DNA of 64,000 nucleotides from Butyrivibrio sp. (GCA_015056495.1 SVGC01000006.1:62001-126000), one strand, 5' to 3'; shown: positions 9,642-18,981, counted from the first letter of the stretch. The notes: generated by a model from the letters alone, not told the origin. Numbers and translations: made by a program.

Positions 9642-9998
9642 ATGGCAATATCAGGAATATCAGGAATAAGTGCATATGCTCCAATTTCATCTATAAAGCC
9701 TATGAATATGCCGCTGGAAGCACAGTCTGAGTTATCGAGTGCGTATACGGATTCTGTGAAAGGGCTGTCAAGGGCGCAGTCTGCCAATCCGGTTTCATCG
9801 GTGAGTCCGGTCCGTTATCCCAATGCTATTGAGACAGATGATGAGGACAAAGAGGACAAGGGTATAACAAGTGCGACCCTCAACAAAGCATTTAACAAGA
9901 TCGCAGCAGGATTTGGCAATGCTGTTACAGGTTATAGTAGGACTGGAGCTGGCCAGGGCTATGCTCAATTGGGTACCGCTATAGATATTGGAGTATGA
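9642..9998 (+). CDS. Small protein of unknown function, between flagellin and GGDEF genes
   Basis: I do not recognise this 118-residue protein. It begins MAISGISGISAYAPISSI, is rich in Ser, Ala and Ile, has an acidic patch (ETDDEDKEDKG, about 66-76), and a C-terminal part rich in Gly and Ala. There is no signal peptide or membrane segment. The start is supported by CAGGAGATTT immediately upstream. The leader from 9540 holds two small hairpins (GTGCTTT/AAAGCAC and CTGGCC/GGTCAG). Its position between flagellin and a diguanylate-cyclase-like gene suggests a link to motility, but that is only context. Confidence 0.6.
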   Translation: MAISGISGISAYAPISSIKPMNMPLEAQSELSSAYTDSVKGLSRAQSANPVSSVSPVRYPNAIETDDEDKEDKGITSATLNKAFNKIAAGFGNAVTGYSRTGAGQGYAQLGTAIDIGV

Positions 9999-10052
9999 TA
10001 TTTGTAATACTTTTGCTACTGTAGAGCTAATGTAATTTGGAATGATCAGAAT

Positions 10053-11861
10053 ATGGAACATAGATATAATATTCAGGATGCAATTTTATGTGATGCCAGA
10101 GTTACTATCACTAAAGATATGGAGATCAAACAAGCTGATGCCGAGTACTATGCCTTTATAGGTGAGAAGGCAGCAGCTTTTATTTTCTCGCGTCTTGTCC
10201 ATATAGACGATCTTCCTGCTTTCAGAAAATGCGTCAAATACGTTCAAAATAAAGATGAATCTACATTTCTCACATTTCGTCTTTTGCATAAGCTTGGGAC
10301 CTATAGCTGGGTAGTTGCCAATATATCTGACTATAAGGGCACTATCGTCATGCATATCACAGATGTTGATATACTATTCGGATTTGATCAGAATAAAAAT
10401 CCTCTGGCAGAGCACTATTCAGATCTGCTGGATATTCTTGACGGTTATATCATGCAGTACGACCTGACCACTAAAGAGCTGCTCATCACAGTTCCTGAAG
10501 TGACTAATCAGCTAAAAATCTACAATGGTCCTATTGATGGTTGGAAAGAATACATGCTATCTGATGGAGTTATTGTAAAAGATGATTTGGCAAAGTTCAT
10601 TGAACTCTGCAATGAGATGACTGAAGGTGCAGAGGTCATCAAAAAGAAGATACGCTATAACAAGCTCTTTGGCATCGAGGACATAGATAGCTGCATATAC
10701 AGATGCAAGACCATAACAGATAGTGATGGAAGCAGATATGTGCTTGGCATCATATTTGTGATAAAGACAAAAGAGGCTGTAGAAGAATTCCTTGTTTCAG
10801 ATAATATAAATACCTCATACAAGGATTTTGGAACTGATATATTTAATAAAAGAGCTATTACGGAATACACGACAAGGCTCATCGAAAGCCAGCCGGATTA
10901 TAATATTGCTATTGCTATCGTGGATATTGATGATTTTAAGATCATCAATGATACCTATGGACACCTTTTTGGAGATGATGTGATAGATCAGGTTGCCAAT
11001 GTCATCAAGCGTGTAGTGGGCCATAACGGGCTATGCGGCAGGATTGGCGGAGATGAGATGTTCATTGTCATGGAAAATGTCAAAGATAAAGATGACATGA
11101 GGGGCATTTTCAGGAATATCAAAACAGATCTTAGAGAATTATATGAAGATGATGAAAAACATCCGATGCAGTTGACCTGCTCTATTGGCTGTGCCATGTA
11201 TCCTGAGGACGCCTGCAACTACATGGATCTGTTCAATGTTGCAGACAAAATGCTTTATCTAGCCAAGGAAAAAGGCAAGAACCGCTACCTGATCTACAGG
11301 GATGAACTGCATCATGATTATGTCTACTCATCTTTTTCTGGAGAAAACAAGGTAATAAAATCGGTAAGATCAGAACGTATTATGGCGCTGAATGCCATGA
11401 TACAGTACTATCAGACCTCCGGTAACGGTAGAAAAAGAGAACTTTTGACCAATTTATGCAATGTCTTCAATATAGATGAAATATATATTTATGACGCCAT
11501 AACCCATCGATTTTACCTTATATATGGCAATGATGAGGTCAAGGTCACTGAGTACAAGTACATTGACAAAGAAAACTATCTTAACAATTTCAACAAGGAT
11601 GGTATCTTTGTCATTGACAATATTGCTACCTTCGAGGGAAAATCACCTAAGATGTACAAGCTCTTTACCAATGTCCACCTGGAGCAGGCGGTTCAATATG
11701 CAATGCTCCACAATGGCATAGTAGATGTCAACACCGTTGTTTCTTTTTGCAGAAACACCAGAAGGAAAAAGTGGTCAGAGCTTGAGATCAGTTCTCTTGG
11801 AATCATGGGCTGTCTTATAGGAAACGTATATGAGCGTTATGCATCTGCTCTGAATAATTAA
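10053..11861 (+). CDS. GGDEF-domain protein with PAS-like sensor regions
   Basis: This 602-residue soluble protein has a PAS-like N-terminus (about 10-110), a second sensor-like region (about 125-245), a GGDEF domain at about 260-425, and a C-terminal GAF-like extension (about 440-600). The GGDEF domain has IVDIDDFKIINDTYGH and YPEDACNYMDLFNVADKMLYLAKEKGKNR, both characteristic. The catalytic loop reads GGDEM at 332-336 instead of GG(D/E)EF, and no RxxD inhibitory site lies five residues before it. It may still make cyclic di-GMP, or may be a degenerate receptor. The ribosome site is weak. The sensor-domain calls are by fold pattern and are less certain. Confidence 0.85.
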   Translation: MEHRYNIQDAILCDARVTITKDMEIKQADAEYYAFIGEKAAAFIFSRLVHIDDLPAFRKCVKYVQNKDESTFLTFRLLHKLGTYSWVVANISDYKGTIVMHITDVDILFGFDQNKNPLAEHYSDLLDILDGYIMQYDLTTKELLITVPEVTNQLKIYNGPIDGWKEYMLSDGVIVKDDLAKFIELCNEMTEGAEVIKKKIRYNKLFGIEDIDSCIYRCKTITDSDGSRYVLGIIFVIKTKEAVEEFLVSDNINTSYKDFGTDIFNKRAITEYTTRLIESQPDYNIAIAIVDIDDFKIINDTYGHLFGDDVIDQVANVIKRVVGHNGLCGRIGGDEMFIVMENVKDKDDMRGIFRNIKTDLRELYEDDEKHPMQLTCSIGCAMYPEDACNYMDLFNVADKMLYLAKEKGKNRYLIYRDELHHDYVYSSFSGENKVIKSVRSERIMALNAMIQYYQTSGNGRKRELLTNLCNVFNIDEIYIYDAITHRFYLIYGNDEVKVTEYKYIDKENYLNNFNKDGIFVIDNIATFEGKSPKMYKLFTNVHLEQAVQYAMLHNGIVDVNTVVSFCRNTRRKKWSELEISSLGIMGCLIGNVYERYASALNN

Positions 11862-11868
11862 AGTTAAA

Positions 11869-11918
11869 AAACCACAGAAAGTGGCTAATTCAGCCTACTT
11901 TTCTGTGGTTTCTTTTAT
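11869..11918 (+). terminator. Rho-independent terminator after the GGDEF gene
   Basis: AAACCACAGAAA and its complement TTTCTGTGGTTT form a long interrupted stem extended by GGCT/AGCC, followed by a T-rich tract. Confidence 0.85.
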
Positions 11919-11994
11919 TTTTATGCGATATAATAATATAAGAAAGGTATTTCTGATAATCTAGGTTAATCTGACCGGTGAAAGGAGTAGGGGG

Positions 11995-13134
11995 ATGAGT
12001 AAAAATAGCATGTTAGCGATGGTTCTGGCCGGCGGTCGCGGAAGCAGACTTAAAGATCTTACAAATAAGGTTGCCAAGCCTGCTGTTTCTTTTGGTGGTA
12101 AATATCGTATCATTGATTTCCCTTTAAGTAATTGTGCCAATAGTGGAATCGATATAGTAGGAGTGCTTACTCAGTATGAGTCTGTACTTCTTAATAGTTA
12201 TGCAGCCGGAGGCCGTATCTGGGGACTTGACAGTAAGGATAGCGGTGTGTTTATCCTGCCGCCTCGTGAAAAAGCTGACGCAGGACTGGATGTATATAGA
12301 GGAACAGCGGATGCTATTTCACAGAATATTGATTTTATTGATAGCTATGATCCTGAATACCTGCTGGTTTTATCCGGAGATCATATATATAAAATGAATT
12401 ATGATAAGATGCTCCAGGCTCATATAGACAAAAAAGCTGACGCTACAATAGCTGTTATTGGCGTACCTAAAAAGGAAGCCAGCAGATTTGGAATAATGAA
12501 TACTGCAGAAGATGGCAGGATCATTGAATTTGAAGAAAAACCTGAGCATCCAAAGAGCAATCTTGCTTCTATGGGTATCTATATTTTTAGCTGGAAGCTC
12601 CTTAGAAAGATGCTTGTAGCTGATATGAAGAATAATGAATCCAACCATGATTTTGGTAAAGACATTATTCCTACTATGCTTAATGACGGCAAGGCTCTAT
12701 ATGCCTATAAGTTCAAGGGCTATTGGAAGGATGTTGGAACTATTGATTCACTTTGGGAAGCCAATATGGATCTTCTTGATAAGAGCAATGAGCTAAATCT
12801 TGCTGATCCTTCATGGAAGATATATACAGAGGATGCCATCGAACTACCTCAGTACATCGGACCGGATGCAGAAGTAAAAAATGCTTATGTCACTCAGGGA
12901 TGTCGTATCGAAGGTAAAGTAGAGAATTCAGTCCTGTTTACAGGTACTACGATTGGTAAAGGTGCCAAGGTAAAAGATACTGTACTTATGCCGGGAGCTT
13001 CTGTTGCTCCGGGGGCAAAGGTTACAAGAGCACTGATTGCTGATGGCGTTAAGATTGGAAAAGGCGCTGTAGTAGGAAATGCCAAGAGTGAAAATATTCT
13101 TTTGGTAGCAAAAGATGTAAAGGGAGGAAAGTGA
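11995..13134 (+). CDS. glgC: Glucose-1-phosphate adenylyltransferase, catalytic subunit GlgC
   Basis: The 379-residue enzyme makes ADP-glucose from glucose-1-phosphate and ATP, the committed step of bacterial glycogen synthesis. The N-terminal nucleotidyltransferase domain shows [47 protein letters not shown] and [15 protein letters not shown]. The C-terminal left-handed beta-helix (about 290-370) has the hexad pattern [16 protein letters not shown]. The start has AAGGAG and GGGGG upstream. It lies one base upstream of glgD and is translationally coupled to it, as in other Firmicutes where GlgC and GlgD form a heterotetramer. TATAAT near 11928 may be its promoter. Confidence 0.95.
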   Translation: MSKNSMLAMVLAGGRGSRLKDLTNKVAKPAVSFGGKYRIIDFPLSNCANSGIDIVGVLTQYESVLLNSYAAGGRIWGLDSKDSGVFILPPREKADAGLDVYRGTADAISQNIDFIDSYDPEYLLVLSGDHIYKMNYDKMLQAHIDKKADATIAVIGVPKKEASRFGIMNTAEDGRIIEFEEKPEHPKSNLASMGIYIFSWKLLRKMLVADMKNNESNHDFGKDIIPTMLNDGKALYAYKFKGYWKDVGTIDSLWEANMDLLDKSNELNLADPSWKIYTEDAIELPQYIGPDAEVKNAYVTQGCRIEGKVENSVLFTGTTIGKGAKVKDTVLMPGASVAPGAKVTRALIADGVKIGKGAVVGNAKSENILLVAKDVKGGK

Positions 13135-13135
13135 T

Positions 13136-14254
13136 ATGGCAAAGGCATTTGGTATAGTAGCTCCTGCTGGAGGCTACATTAAAGTAGAAGGATTACAGGA
13201 CTTTAGACCTATAAACGCTTTTTCATTCCTTGGAAGATACAGAATAATAGATTTTCCTTTATCATCTTTTAGTAATAGTGGAATTGAACGTATTCAGGTG
13301 TACGCTACCAATGAAAATCCTCGTTCACTTGCTGAACATATCGGCAGCGGAAGAATATACAATATCAATTCCAAACGTGGTCTTTTACAGATGATGTTCA
13401 GTAAGGAAGATTTCCTGAATGAGGTATACAACACCGATATTAAGGCATACATGGATAACATCTCTATCATTGAGCGTATGCACCAGCCATATGTCATCAT
13501 TACTCCGGGATATATGGTATTTAAGCAGGATTATGAACAGCTTTTGGAAGAACATGTTAAAACCGGTGCAGACATCACACTGTTGTACCACAAAGTTAAT
13601 AATGCCAACACTTCTTACAGAAACTGCTTCACCCTTAATCTGAACAGACAAAGGGGTGTTAAGTCTATAGAGATGAACAATGGCTGCACAGCTGATAGAA
13701 ATATCTTTATGGATACCTATGTTATGAGCAAGGATCTGTTCATACAGCTTCTATATGATGCCAAGGTTATCTCATCTATTTACAGAATGGTGGATATTGT
13801 TAATTCCAAATGTGAAGAGCTTGATATCAGAAGCGTGCAGCATAAAGGCTATTTTGCAGCTATCACAGATTTCAAGAGCTATTACGACTCCAACATGGAG
13901 CTTCTTGATTATGATATCTCTTCAGAGATGTTCTCAGATGAATGGCCTATCTACACAAGGACTACCGATTCATGCCCTGTTAGATATATCAACGGTTCAT
14001 CTATCAAGAATTCTATGGTTGCAAACGGCTGTCTCATAGAAGGTAAAGTTGAGAATTCAGTTATAGGCCGTGGTGTTGAGATCAGAAAAGGCGCTGTGGT
14101 CAAGAACTGCATTGTTATGGGACACTCTATAATTGACGCCGGTGTCCACATTGAATATCAGGTAGTTGATAAGTGGGCTAAGATAACCAATATCAAGCAG
14201 CTGCTTGCTCCGTCTGATAAGCCTGGATATATTAAACGACTAGATACTATTTAA
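13136..14254 (+). CDS. glgD: GlgD subunit of glucose-1-phosphate adenylyltransferase
   Basis: The 372-residue protein is a GlgC paralogue that in Firmicutes acts as the non-catalytic or regulatory partner. It keeps the fold ([21 protein letters not shown], then a C-terminal beta-helix with [19 protein letters not shown]) but lacks the GGRGxRL pyrophosphorylase loop: its N-terminus reads VAPAGGYIKVEGLQDFRP instead. The AGGGAGGAAA ribosome site is inside the end of glgC and only one base separates the stop of glgC from this ATG, which fits balanced subunit production. Confidence 0.93.
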   Translation: MAKAFGIVAPAGGYIKVEGLQDFRPINAFSFLGRYRIIDFPLSSFSNSGIERIQVYATNENPRSLAEHIGSGRIYNINSKRGLLQMMFSKEDFLNEVYNTDIKAYMDNISIIERMHQPYVIITPGYMVFKQDYEQLLEEHVKTGADITLLYHKVNNANTSYRNCFTLNLNRQRGVKSIEMNNGCTADRNIFMDTYVMSKDLFIQLLYDAKVISSIYRMVDIVNSKCEELDIRSVQHKGYFAAITDFKSYYDSNMELLDYDISSEMFSDEWPIYTRTTDSCPVRYINGSSIKNSMVANGCLIEGKVENSVIGRGVEIRKGAVVKNCIVMGHSIIDAGVHIEYQVVDKWAKITNIKQLLAPSDKPGYIKRLDTI

Positions 14255-14271
14255 AAGGATTAGGATTATTA

Positions 14272-14874
14272 ATGGATACATATAATTTTTTTGCTACACT
14301 TTCAAGAATGAAATACATTGAGAGATGGGCTCTTATGCGCAACTCAAGAGAAGAAACATTAAGTGAACACGCAGTAGATGTTGCAATGATAGCTCACGCC
14401 CTGTGCACCATAGGTAATGTAAGATATGGCAGACACCTGGATGCTGACAAGGCAGCTCTTGTTGGTTTGTATCATGATGCATCTGAGATCATCACAGGAG
14501 ATATGCCTACTCCGGTAAAGTATTATAATGATGAGATCAAGACAGCATACAAGATGGTTGAAAAAGTAGCAGTTGGCAGGCTTTTGGAGCGTCTTCCTGA
14601 CGATCTTAGACCTACCTATGAGAAGATTTTTAAATATGACAAGGAAGATCAGGACGAATACTACATGAGACAGCTGGTAAAGGCAGCAGACAAGCTGTCA
14701 GCCCTTATCAAGTGTATTGAAGAGGAACGTTCTGGTAATACAGAGTTTAGAACTGCCAAAGAGTCAACTCTTAGAGTAATAGGCAGTCTTAGAATGGAGC
14801 TTCCTGAAGTGCATGACTTTATGGAAGAGTTCATGCCATCTTATGGCAAGACATTGGATGAATTGTCTGAATAA
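14272..14874 (+). CDS. HD-domain 5'-deoxynucleotidase, YfbR-like
   Basis: The 200-residue protein matches YfbR, a metal-dependent phosphohydrolase that dephosphorylates deoxynucleoside monophosphates. Metal-binding HD-superfamily residues are seen in LSEHAVDVAMIAHAL, GLYHDASEIITGDMPTPVKYY (the HD pair) and KAADKLSALIKCIEEE. Length is typical. It begins 17 bases after glgD and probably shares its transcript, although the two functions are not obviously related. Confidence 0.85.
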   Translation: MDTYNFFATLSRMKYIERWALMRNSREETLSEHAVDVAMIAHALCTIGNVRYGRHLDADKAALVGLYHDASEIITGDMPTPVKYYNDEIKTAYKMVEKVAVGRLLERLPDDLRPTYEKIFKYDKEDQDEYYMRQLVKAADKLSALIKCIEEERSGNTEFRTAKESTLRVIGSLRMELPEVHDFMEEFMPSYGKTLDELSE

Positions 14875-14962
14875 TAAGAACAAAGAATGTCGCTTGCGAC
14901 ATTCTCGCGCCGAGCGCGGTTGCATTTATGCAACATTTACCTATCGCGCGAGTGCGCATCTT
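14875..14962. other. Hairpin-rich intergenic segment
   Basis: GAATGTCG/CGACATTC (14885-14904) and GTTGCA/TGCAAC form two short hairpins in a CG-rich stretch, with TCGCGC-type repeats between. No gene is seen. They may help end the glg-yfbR transcript. Confidence 0.5.
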
Positions 14963-15036
14963 AAGAGTCAGTGGGGACGTATCAAAATGACTCATTGTGC
15001 ACAATGAGTCATTTTGATACGTCCCCACTGACTCTT
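14963..15036. repeat. REP-like palindrome, copy B (perfect 74-bp palindrome)
   Basis: Two 37-base arms are exact reverse complements and meet at GTGCAC (14997-15002). The right arm runs into seven T residues, so the element could also work as a transcription terminator for yfbR. Confidence 0.9.
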
Positions 15037-15101
15037 TTTTTATACTAAAAACGTAAATGCGCATATTTAATAAACGTTTAATTGATTAATTTATAGAATG
15101 A

Positions 15102-15109
15102 GCCGATAA
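15102..15109 (+). promoter_or_regulatory. Possible sigma-28 -10 element of the chemoreceptor gene
   Basis: GCCGATAA is an exact match to the flagellar sigma -10 box, 76 bases before the chemoreceptor ATG. I see no good -35 box at the right distance, so the call rests on the -10 and on the gene's function. Confidence 0.45.
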
Positions 15110-15185
15110 TAAAATTGTCCATATATATGATTTTGGTTGCAAATTGCGGATAACCATGTTTTTTGAATAGACGGGAGGTTCTATT

Positions 15186-16922
15186 ATGGGCTTTGTAAAA
15201 GAATTACTCAAACCAGATGCTTCTAAGATGCGTAATATGAAGGTTAATGATAAGTTAAGATCAACCTTTACTACATTTGCTGTTTTATGCGCTATTGTTG
15301 TAGCATTTCTTACTATGACTATAGTTATGGCGATGGCAAGCTATTATACCATGTATAAGAAATACTATGAGCAGGATCATCAGCAGGGTGAGATGCGTAT
15401 CAATGTCCAGGCTTATGCCAAGGCTGCTTTTTGGATGTTATCTACCAAAGAGGAGGATGTATTTAAAGAGCAGTGGGGCAATGTAGATGATAAAATTGAT
15501 GAGTTTTATCAGAATCTGGAGGATCTGAGAGCTGTATATGATAATGAAACTAATCTTGCAGCTGTAGAAAATGACATTAAGACTCTGGAAACTCTCACTG
15601 CCCAGCTGGATGAGTTGTGTGCCACAAATCAGATCGTTGATGGAGAGATGACCAATGGTCTTCAAATGTATGAGCTTTTAAATGGTGATATTACTACTAC
15701 AATAAAAGCTTTGGCAGCAGACCTTAAAGTAATATCAACGGATTCATATGCTATTGCTTTGTCAGCATTTACTAAAGTACTGATTACAGCTATTGTTATG
15801 ATCATACTGTCAGTAATAGTTATAGTTACCAGTGTATTCTTTATCAAGGATTCCAGAATGAAGCTTACAGACAGTATCCTTGAACCAGTTAATCAGATGT
15901 CAAGAGTTGCAAGTCATATGTCCAATGGTATCCTGGATGTTGATATCGACTACGAATCAGAAGATGAACTTGGCGCTATGGCTAGAGACATGCGCAAAGC
16001 AACTGAGACTCTTAAGGCAATCGTTACAGATATTGATGATACCCTTAACAGAGTATCAGATGGTGATTTTTCACATGGTACAGACAAACCTGAACTGTAC
16101 ATGGAAGACTATGGATCGATCAGACACTCGCTTGATAATATCACAGATAAATTGTCAGATACTATTGGAAAAGTAAGAGAATCCTCTGCACAGGTATCTC
16201 AGGGTGCTGCAAATATGTCTCAGGGAGCTACTGATCTGGCAGAAGGTGCAACCAATCAGGCATCAGCAGTTGAACAGCTTACCAATTCTGTATCAGTTGT
16301 AACAGAACAGACTAAGACCATGGCTTCTTCTGCAGAACAGGGAATCAGCATGGCTAATAAGGCGCAGGAAAGTGTTGAGATATCAGCCAGAAAGATGAAG
16401 CTTGTTACAGATGCTATGGGTAGGATCACAGATGCTTCTAATGAAATTGAGCAGGTAACAAATGAAATCGAGGCTATTGCTAAACAGACTCAGCTCCTTG
16501 CTCTTAATGCAAGTATTGAGGCAGCCAGAGCAGGAGATGCCGGTAAAGGATTTGCAGTTGTTGCAGAAGAGATCACAGCCCTTGCAAATCAGTCATCTGA
16601 AGCAGCCAAGAATACTCATCAGCTTATCAACGATACCATGGAAGAGGTTAGAAATGGTAATACCGTTGTAGATGAGACCAAGGAAGCGCTTCAGGTTGTA
16701 CAGGATACTGTTAATGATGTTACCATGATGATGACTGAGTCCGGAGAAATGGCACAGCAGCAGGCTGAAGCTATGGCTCAGATCAATGAAGGTATCGAGC
16801 AGATCTCTAACGTAGTACAGAACAATTCTGCTACAGCCCAAGAGTCCAGTGCAGTATCACAGGAACTTTCTGAGCAGTCAGAAAATCTGAATGACCTTAT
16901 TTCACAGTTTAATGTGAAATAA
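15186..16922 (+). CDS. Methyl-accepting chemotaxis protein
   Basis: The 578-residue chemoreceptor has a first membrane helix near residues 32-55, an extracytoplasmic helical ligand-binding domain (about 55-198), a second membrane helix near 200-225, a HAMP domain (about 225-280), and a cytoplasmic methylation and signalling coiled coil. The hairpin tip is KQTQLLALNASIEAARAGDA, followed by GKGFAVVAEEI, the family signature for contact with CheA and CheW. GGGAGG lies seven bases before the ATG. It probably senses a small molecule; the four-helix-like sensor gives no clue to which. A perfect flagellar -10 box upstream suggests co-regulation with flagellin. Confidence 0.95.
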   Translation: MGFVKELLKPDASKMRNMKVNDKLRSTFTTFAVLCAIVVAFLTMTIVMAMASYYTMYKKYYEQDHQQGEMRINVQAYAKAAFWMLSTKEEDVFKEQWGNVDDKIDEFYQNLEDLRAVYDNETNLAAVENDIKTLETLTAQLDELCATNQIVDGEMTNGLQMYELLNGDITTTIKALAADLKVISTDSYAIALSAFTKVLITAIVMIILSVIVIVTSVFFIKDSRMKLTDSILEPVNQMSRVASHMSNGILDVDIDYESEDELGAMARDMRKATETLKAIVTDIDDTLNRVSDGDFSHGTDKPELYMEDYGSIRHSLDNITDKLSDTIGKVRESSAQVSQGAANMSQGATDLAEGATNQASAVEQLTNSVSVVTEQTKTMASSAEQGISMANKAQESVEISARKMKLVTDAMGRITDASNEIEQVTNEIEAIAKQTQLLALNASIEAARAGDAGKGFAVVAEEITALANQSSEAAKNTHQLINDTMEEVRNGNTVVDETKEALQVVQDTVNDVTMMMTESGEMAQQQAEAMAQINEGIEQISNVVQNNSATAQESSAVSQELSEQSENLNDLISQFNVK

Positions 16923-16951
16923 ATGTTATTATAAATTCCTCTAATATAAGT

Positions 16952-16997
16952 AAAAGAAAAAGAACCAGTCAAGCTGCGATTGGTTCTTTTTCTTTTG
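16952..16997. terminator. Terminator between the chemoreceptor and the flagellin-like gene
   Basis: AAAGAAAAAGAACCA and its complement TGGTTCTTTTTCTTT form a 15-bp stem around a 13-nt loop. Runs of A on one side and T on the other could let it serve both convergent genes. Confidence 0.8.
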
Positions 16998-17044
16998 CCG
17001 AGTATTTATTAAAAAAATCTCCGTTTACTGCTTTTGCAAAAACA

Positions 17045-17731
17045 TTAAACGAACAAAGCCATGTTTCTTTGTTCTTCATCTTCCATCATTTGCTTTTGAA
17101 GTGAAATTCTTGTTGCGTCCAATGTATTCTCTGTAGCAAGTCCTGTTGTAGCTTCAGCTATATCAGCATCTTCGATGCCGCTTAGAGCAGCTGTATCGTT
17201 TTCATATTCAACATCAGCTACCGCAGAAGCATACTCAAGACCATTGGTCTGGGCGCCGTTCTGTGATCTGGCATTGTTCAGTGAAGCAACAGCACTATCA
17301 ATAGAACTAAGGTCAAATTTATTAGCATTGACACCACTAGTTGCACTTGAGCTTACAAGGCTCTGTCCATTGTATGTAGTATCAGCAAGCTGGTTCATTC
17401 CCTGACTTAACTGACCTACATAATCGGAAATACTTGCTCGGTCTGATGAAGACAACGTTCCATTCTGGGATTTAACAGACTGTACGTTGATATCCTGCAT
17501 GTAGTCAGACATTCCGCTATAAACAGAATCAGCAACATTGTTCTTATTGACTTGATCCTTGTAATTGTTAGAGCTTACTTTGGCTGTAGTAGCACTTTTT
17601 TGCAGTCTCTGTGCAATAGCAAGTCCTGCTGAATTGTCAGCTGCGCTATTGATCTTTTTGCCACTGGCAATCTGCTGCATATATTTAGATGCTCCATAAC
17701 CATTTCCGCTCGCAATAGCAGACACGCTCAT
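17045..17731 (-). CDS. Short flagellin-like protein
   Basis: The 228-residue protein carries the flagellin N-terminal signature (ASGKKINSAADNSAGLAIAQRL, about 22-45), a heptad-rich D1-like helix with NVQSVKSQNGTLSSSDRASI, and a helical C-terminus. It lacks a variable central domain and ends NMALFV instead of the usual SLLQ. The ATG at 17731 has AAAGGAGGGG at good distance; the longer frame upstream is not supported. It may be a minor filament protein, a chaperone-like paralogue or a hook-associated protein. Its upstream region shares 17 identical bases with that of the main flagellin gene. Confidence 0.82.
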   Translation of the reverse strand: MSVSAIASGNGYGASKYMQQIASGKKINSAADNSAGLAIAQRLQKSATTAKVSSNNYKDQVNKNNVADSVYSGMSDYMQDINVQSVKSQNGTLSSSDRASISDYVGQLSQGMNQLADTTYNGQSLVSSSATSGVNANKFDLSSIDSAVASLNNARSQNGAQTNGLEYASAVADVEYENDTAALSGIEDADIAEATTGLATENTLDATRISLQKQMMEDEEQRNMALFV

Positions 17732-18088
17732 GTTCACCCCTCCTTTCCCTAGGATAAAAAGTAAACAAATCATTTGTTTACCATCACATAATTTCGTAGA
17801 TGTACTATACACTAAAAATCATAAAATGTCATCCGAATTAATAAAAAGATTATAAATTTGATTTTAAAATCATATTCTCAACTCTTTATTTATTTTTAAA
17901 ATATCCGATATATATCTTTAGCCTAAAAATGGAGCAAGCCAATACGGCGGGGACCGCATTGGCTCGTATGAAAAAATTGTTATGAGGGGGAGAAGCGTTT
18001 CGCTTCTTTAGGTACAATATACATTGCGAACCTAAAACGAACCTAAAAGAATTATTAAATCTGAAAAAAATTAGGCCCCTTTATATTT
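17732..18088. other. Intergenic region upstream of the flagellin-like gene
   Basis: No gene is seen. It holds the shared motif TATAATCTTTTTATTAA (minus strand, 17838-17854), a GCCAAT/ATTGGC hairpin (about 17938-17964) that on the minus strand is followed by an ATTTTTAGG tract and could terminate the HAD gene, a GAAGCG/CGCTTC hairpin near 17991, and a tandem CGAACCTAAAA repeat near 18028. Confidence 0.5.
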
Positions 18089-18874
18089 TTAAATCAATCC
18101 GAAATGCTTGCAGGCATTGAAAATACCATCGTCCAGGATGTCGGTGGTGATAAAGTCTGCTTCCTTCTTGGCTACATCCGTACCGTTGCCCATGACGATG
18201 CTGGTGCCGGCTATTTTGAGCATGTCGATATCATTTACGCTGTCGCCAAAAGCATAGGTATCTGCAATGTCTGTGTCAAAGAGCTCGCAGATCTTTTGGA
18301 TACCTGTACCCTTGGTAAAGCCCAGCGGTACAAACTCTGCAACTTCAGGGTTGTGTACCAGGAAATGATAGTAAGGAGAGAGCTCATCAAAACATTCCTG
18401 AGTGTGATCTGATTTTGTGGCGCAGGAAAGTTTGGAGAATTCCCATTTTCCCCAGTTATTTTTTATGGACAGCAGGTTGTCGCCCATATCAGACTTTATA
18501 AATTCACCATAGGGATCATCTCCAAAATCTTCATTATCAAAATATAAGTAATCTTTGCCCTCAAGAATAGGCTTAAGACCATATTTTTTAACTGTTTCGA
18601 CAGTTTTGATGGCAAGCTCATCTTCGATTTTTTTGTAAAAAATGAATTCGCCATTATATTCGATCTGAGTACCACAACCGGCAACAATGCCGTCAAAACC
18701 AATCCCAAGAAGATCTTCAGAATGTACAAAGGCTCTTGTACGACCGGTGTTGATAAAAGCAAGGTGACCGTTTTTGTGGAGCTGTCTTATAGCTGAAATT
18801 GTACTGACAGGGATGGTTCCTTTTGCATCCCATAAAGTGCCGTCGATATCAAAAAAACATATTTTTTTACTCAT
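18089..18874 (-). CDS. Cof-type HAD-superfamily (IIB) phosphatase
   Basis: The 261-residue protein has all HAD motifs: FFDIDGTLWDAKG (motif I with both Asp), INTGRT (motif II), a conserved Lys in LGFTKGTGIQKICELF, and FGDSVNDIDMLKIAG (motif IV, Mg2+ site). The cap type and length fit the Cof/YidA subfamily, which dephosphorylates sugar phosphates and flavin or pyridoxal phosphates with broad specificity. It stands alone on the minus strand. The exact substrate is not predictable. Confidence 0.9.
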   Translation of the reverse strand: MSKKICFFDIDGTLWDAKGTIPVSTISAIRQLHKNGHLAFINTGRTRAFVHSEDLLGIGFDGIVAGCGTQIEYNGEFIFYKKIEDELAIKTVETVKKYGLKPILEGKDYLYFDNEDFGDDPYGEFIKSDMGDNLLSIKNNWGKWEFSKLSCATKSDHTQECFDELSPYYHFLVHNPEVAEFVPLGFTKGTGIQKICELFDTDIADTYAFGDSVNDIDMLKIAGTSIVMGNGTDVAKKEADFITTDILDDGIFNACKHFGLI

Positions 18875-18981
18875 TTAGATTCTCCGTTCTAAATAAATCC
18901 GCTTTTAACCATAATATGGTACTTGCTCTTGACGAAAGTGTCAATTGTAGATAGCATAAAGACAAAGAGGTGACAAAAAAT

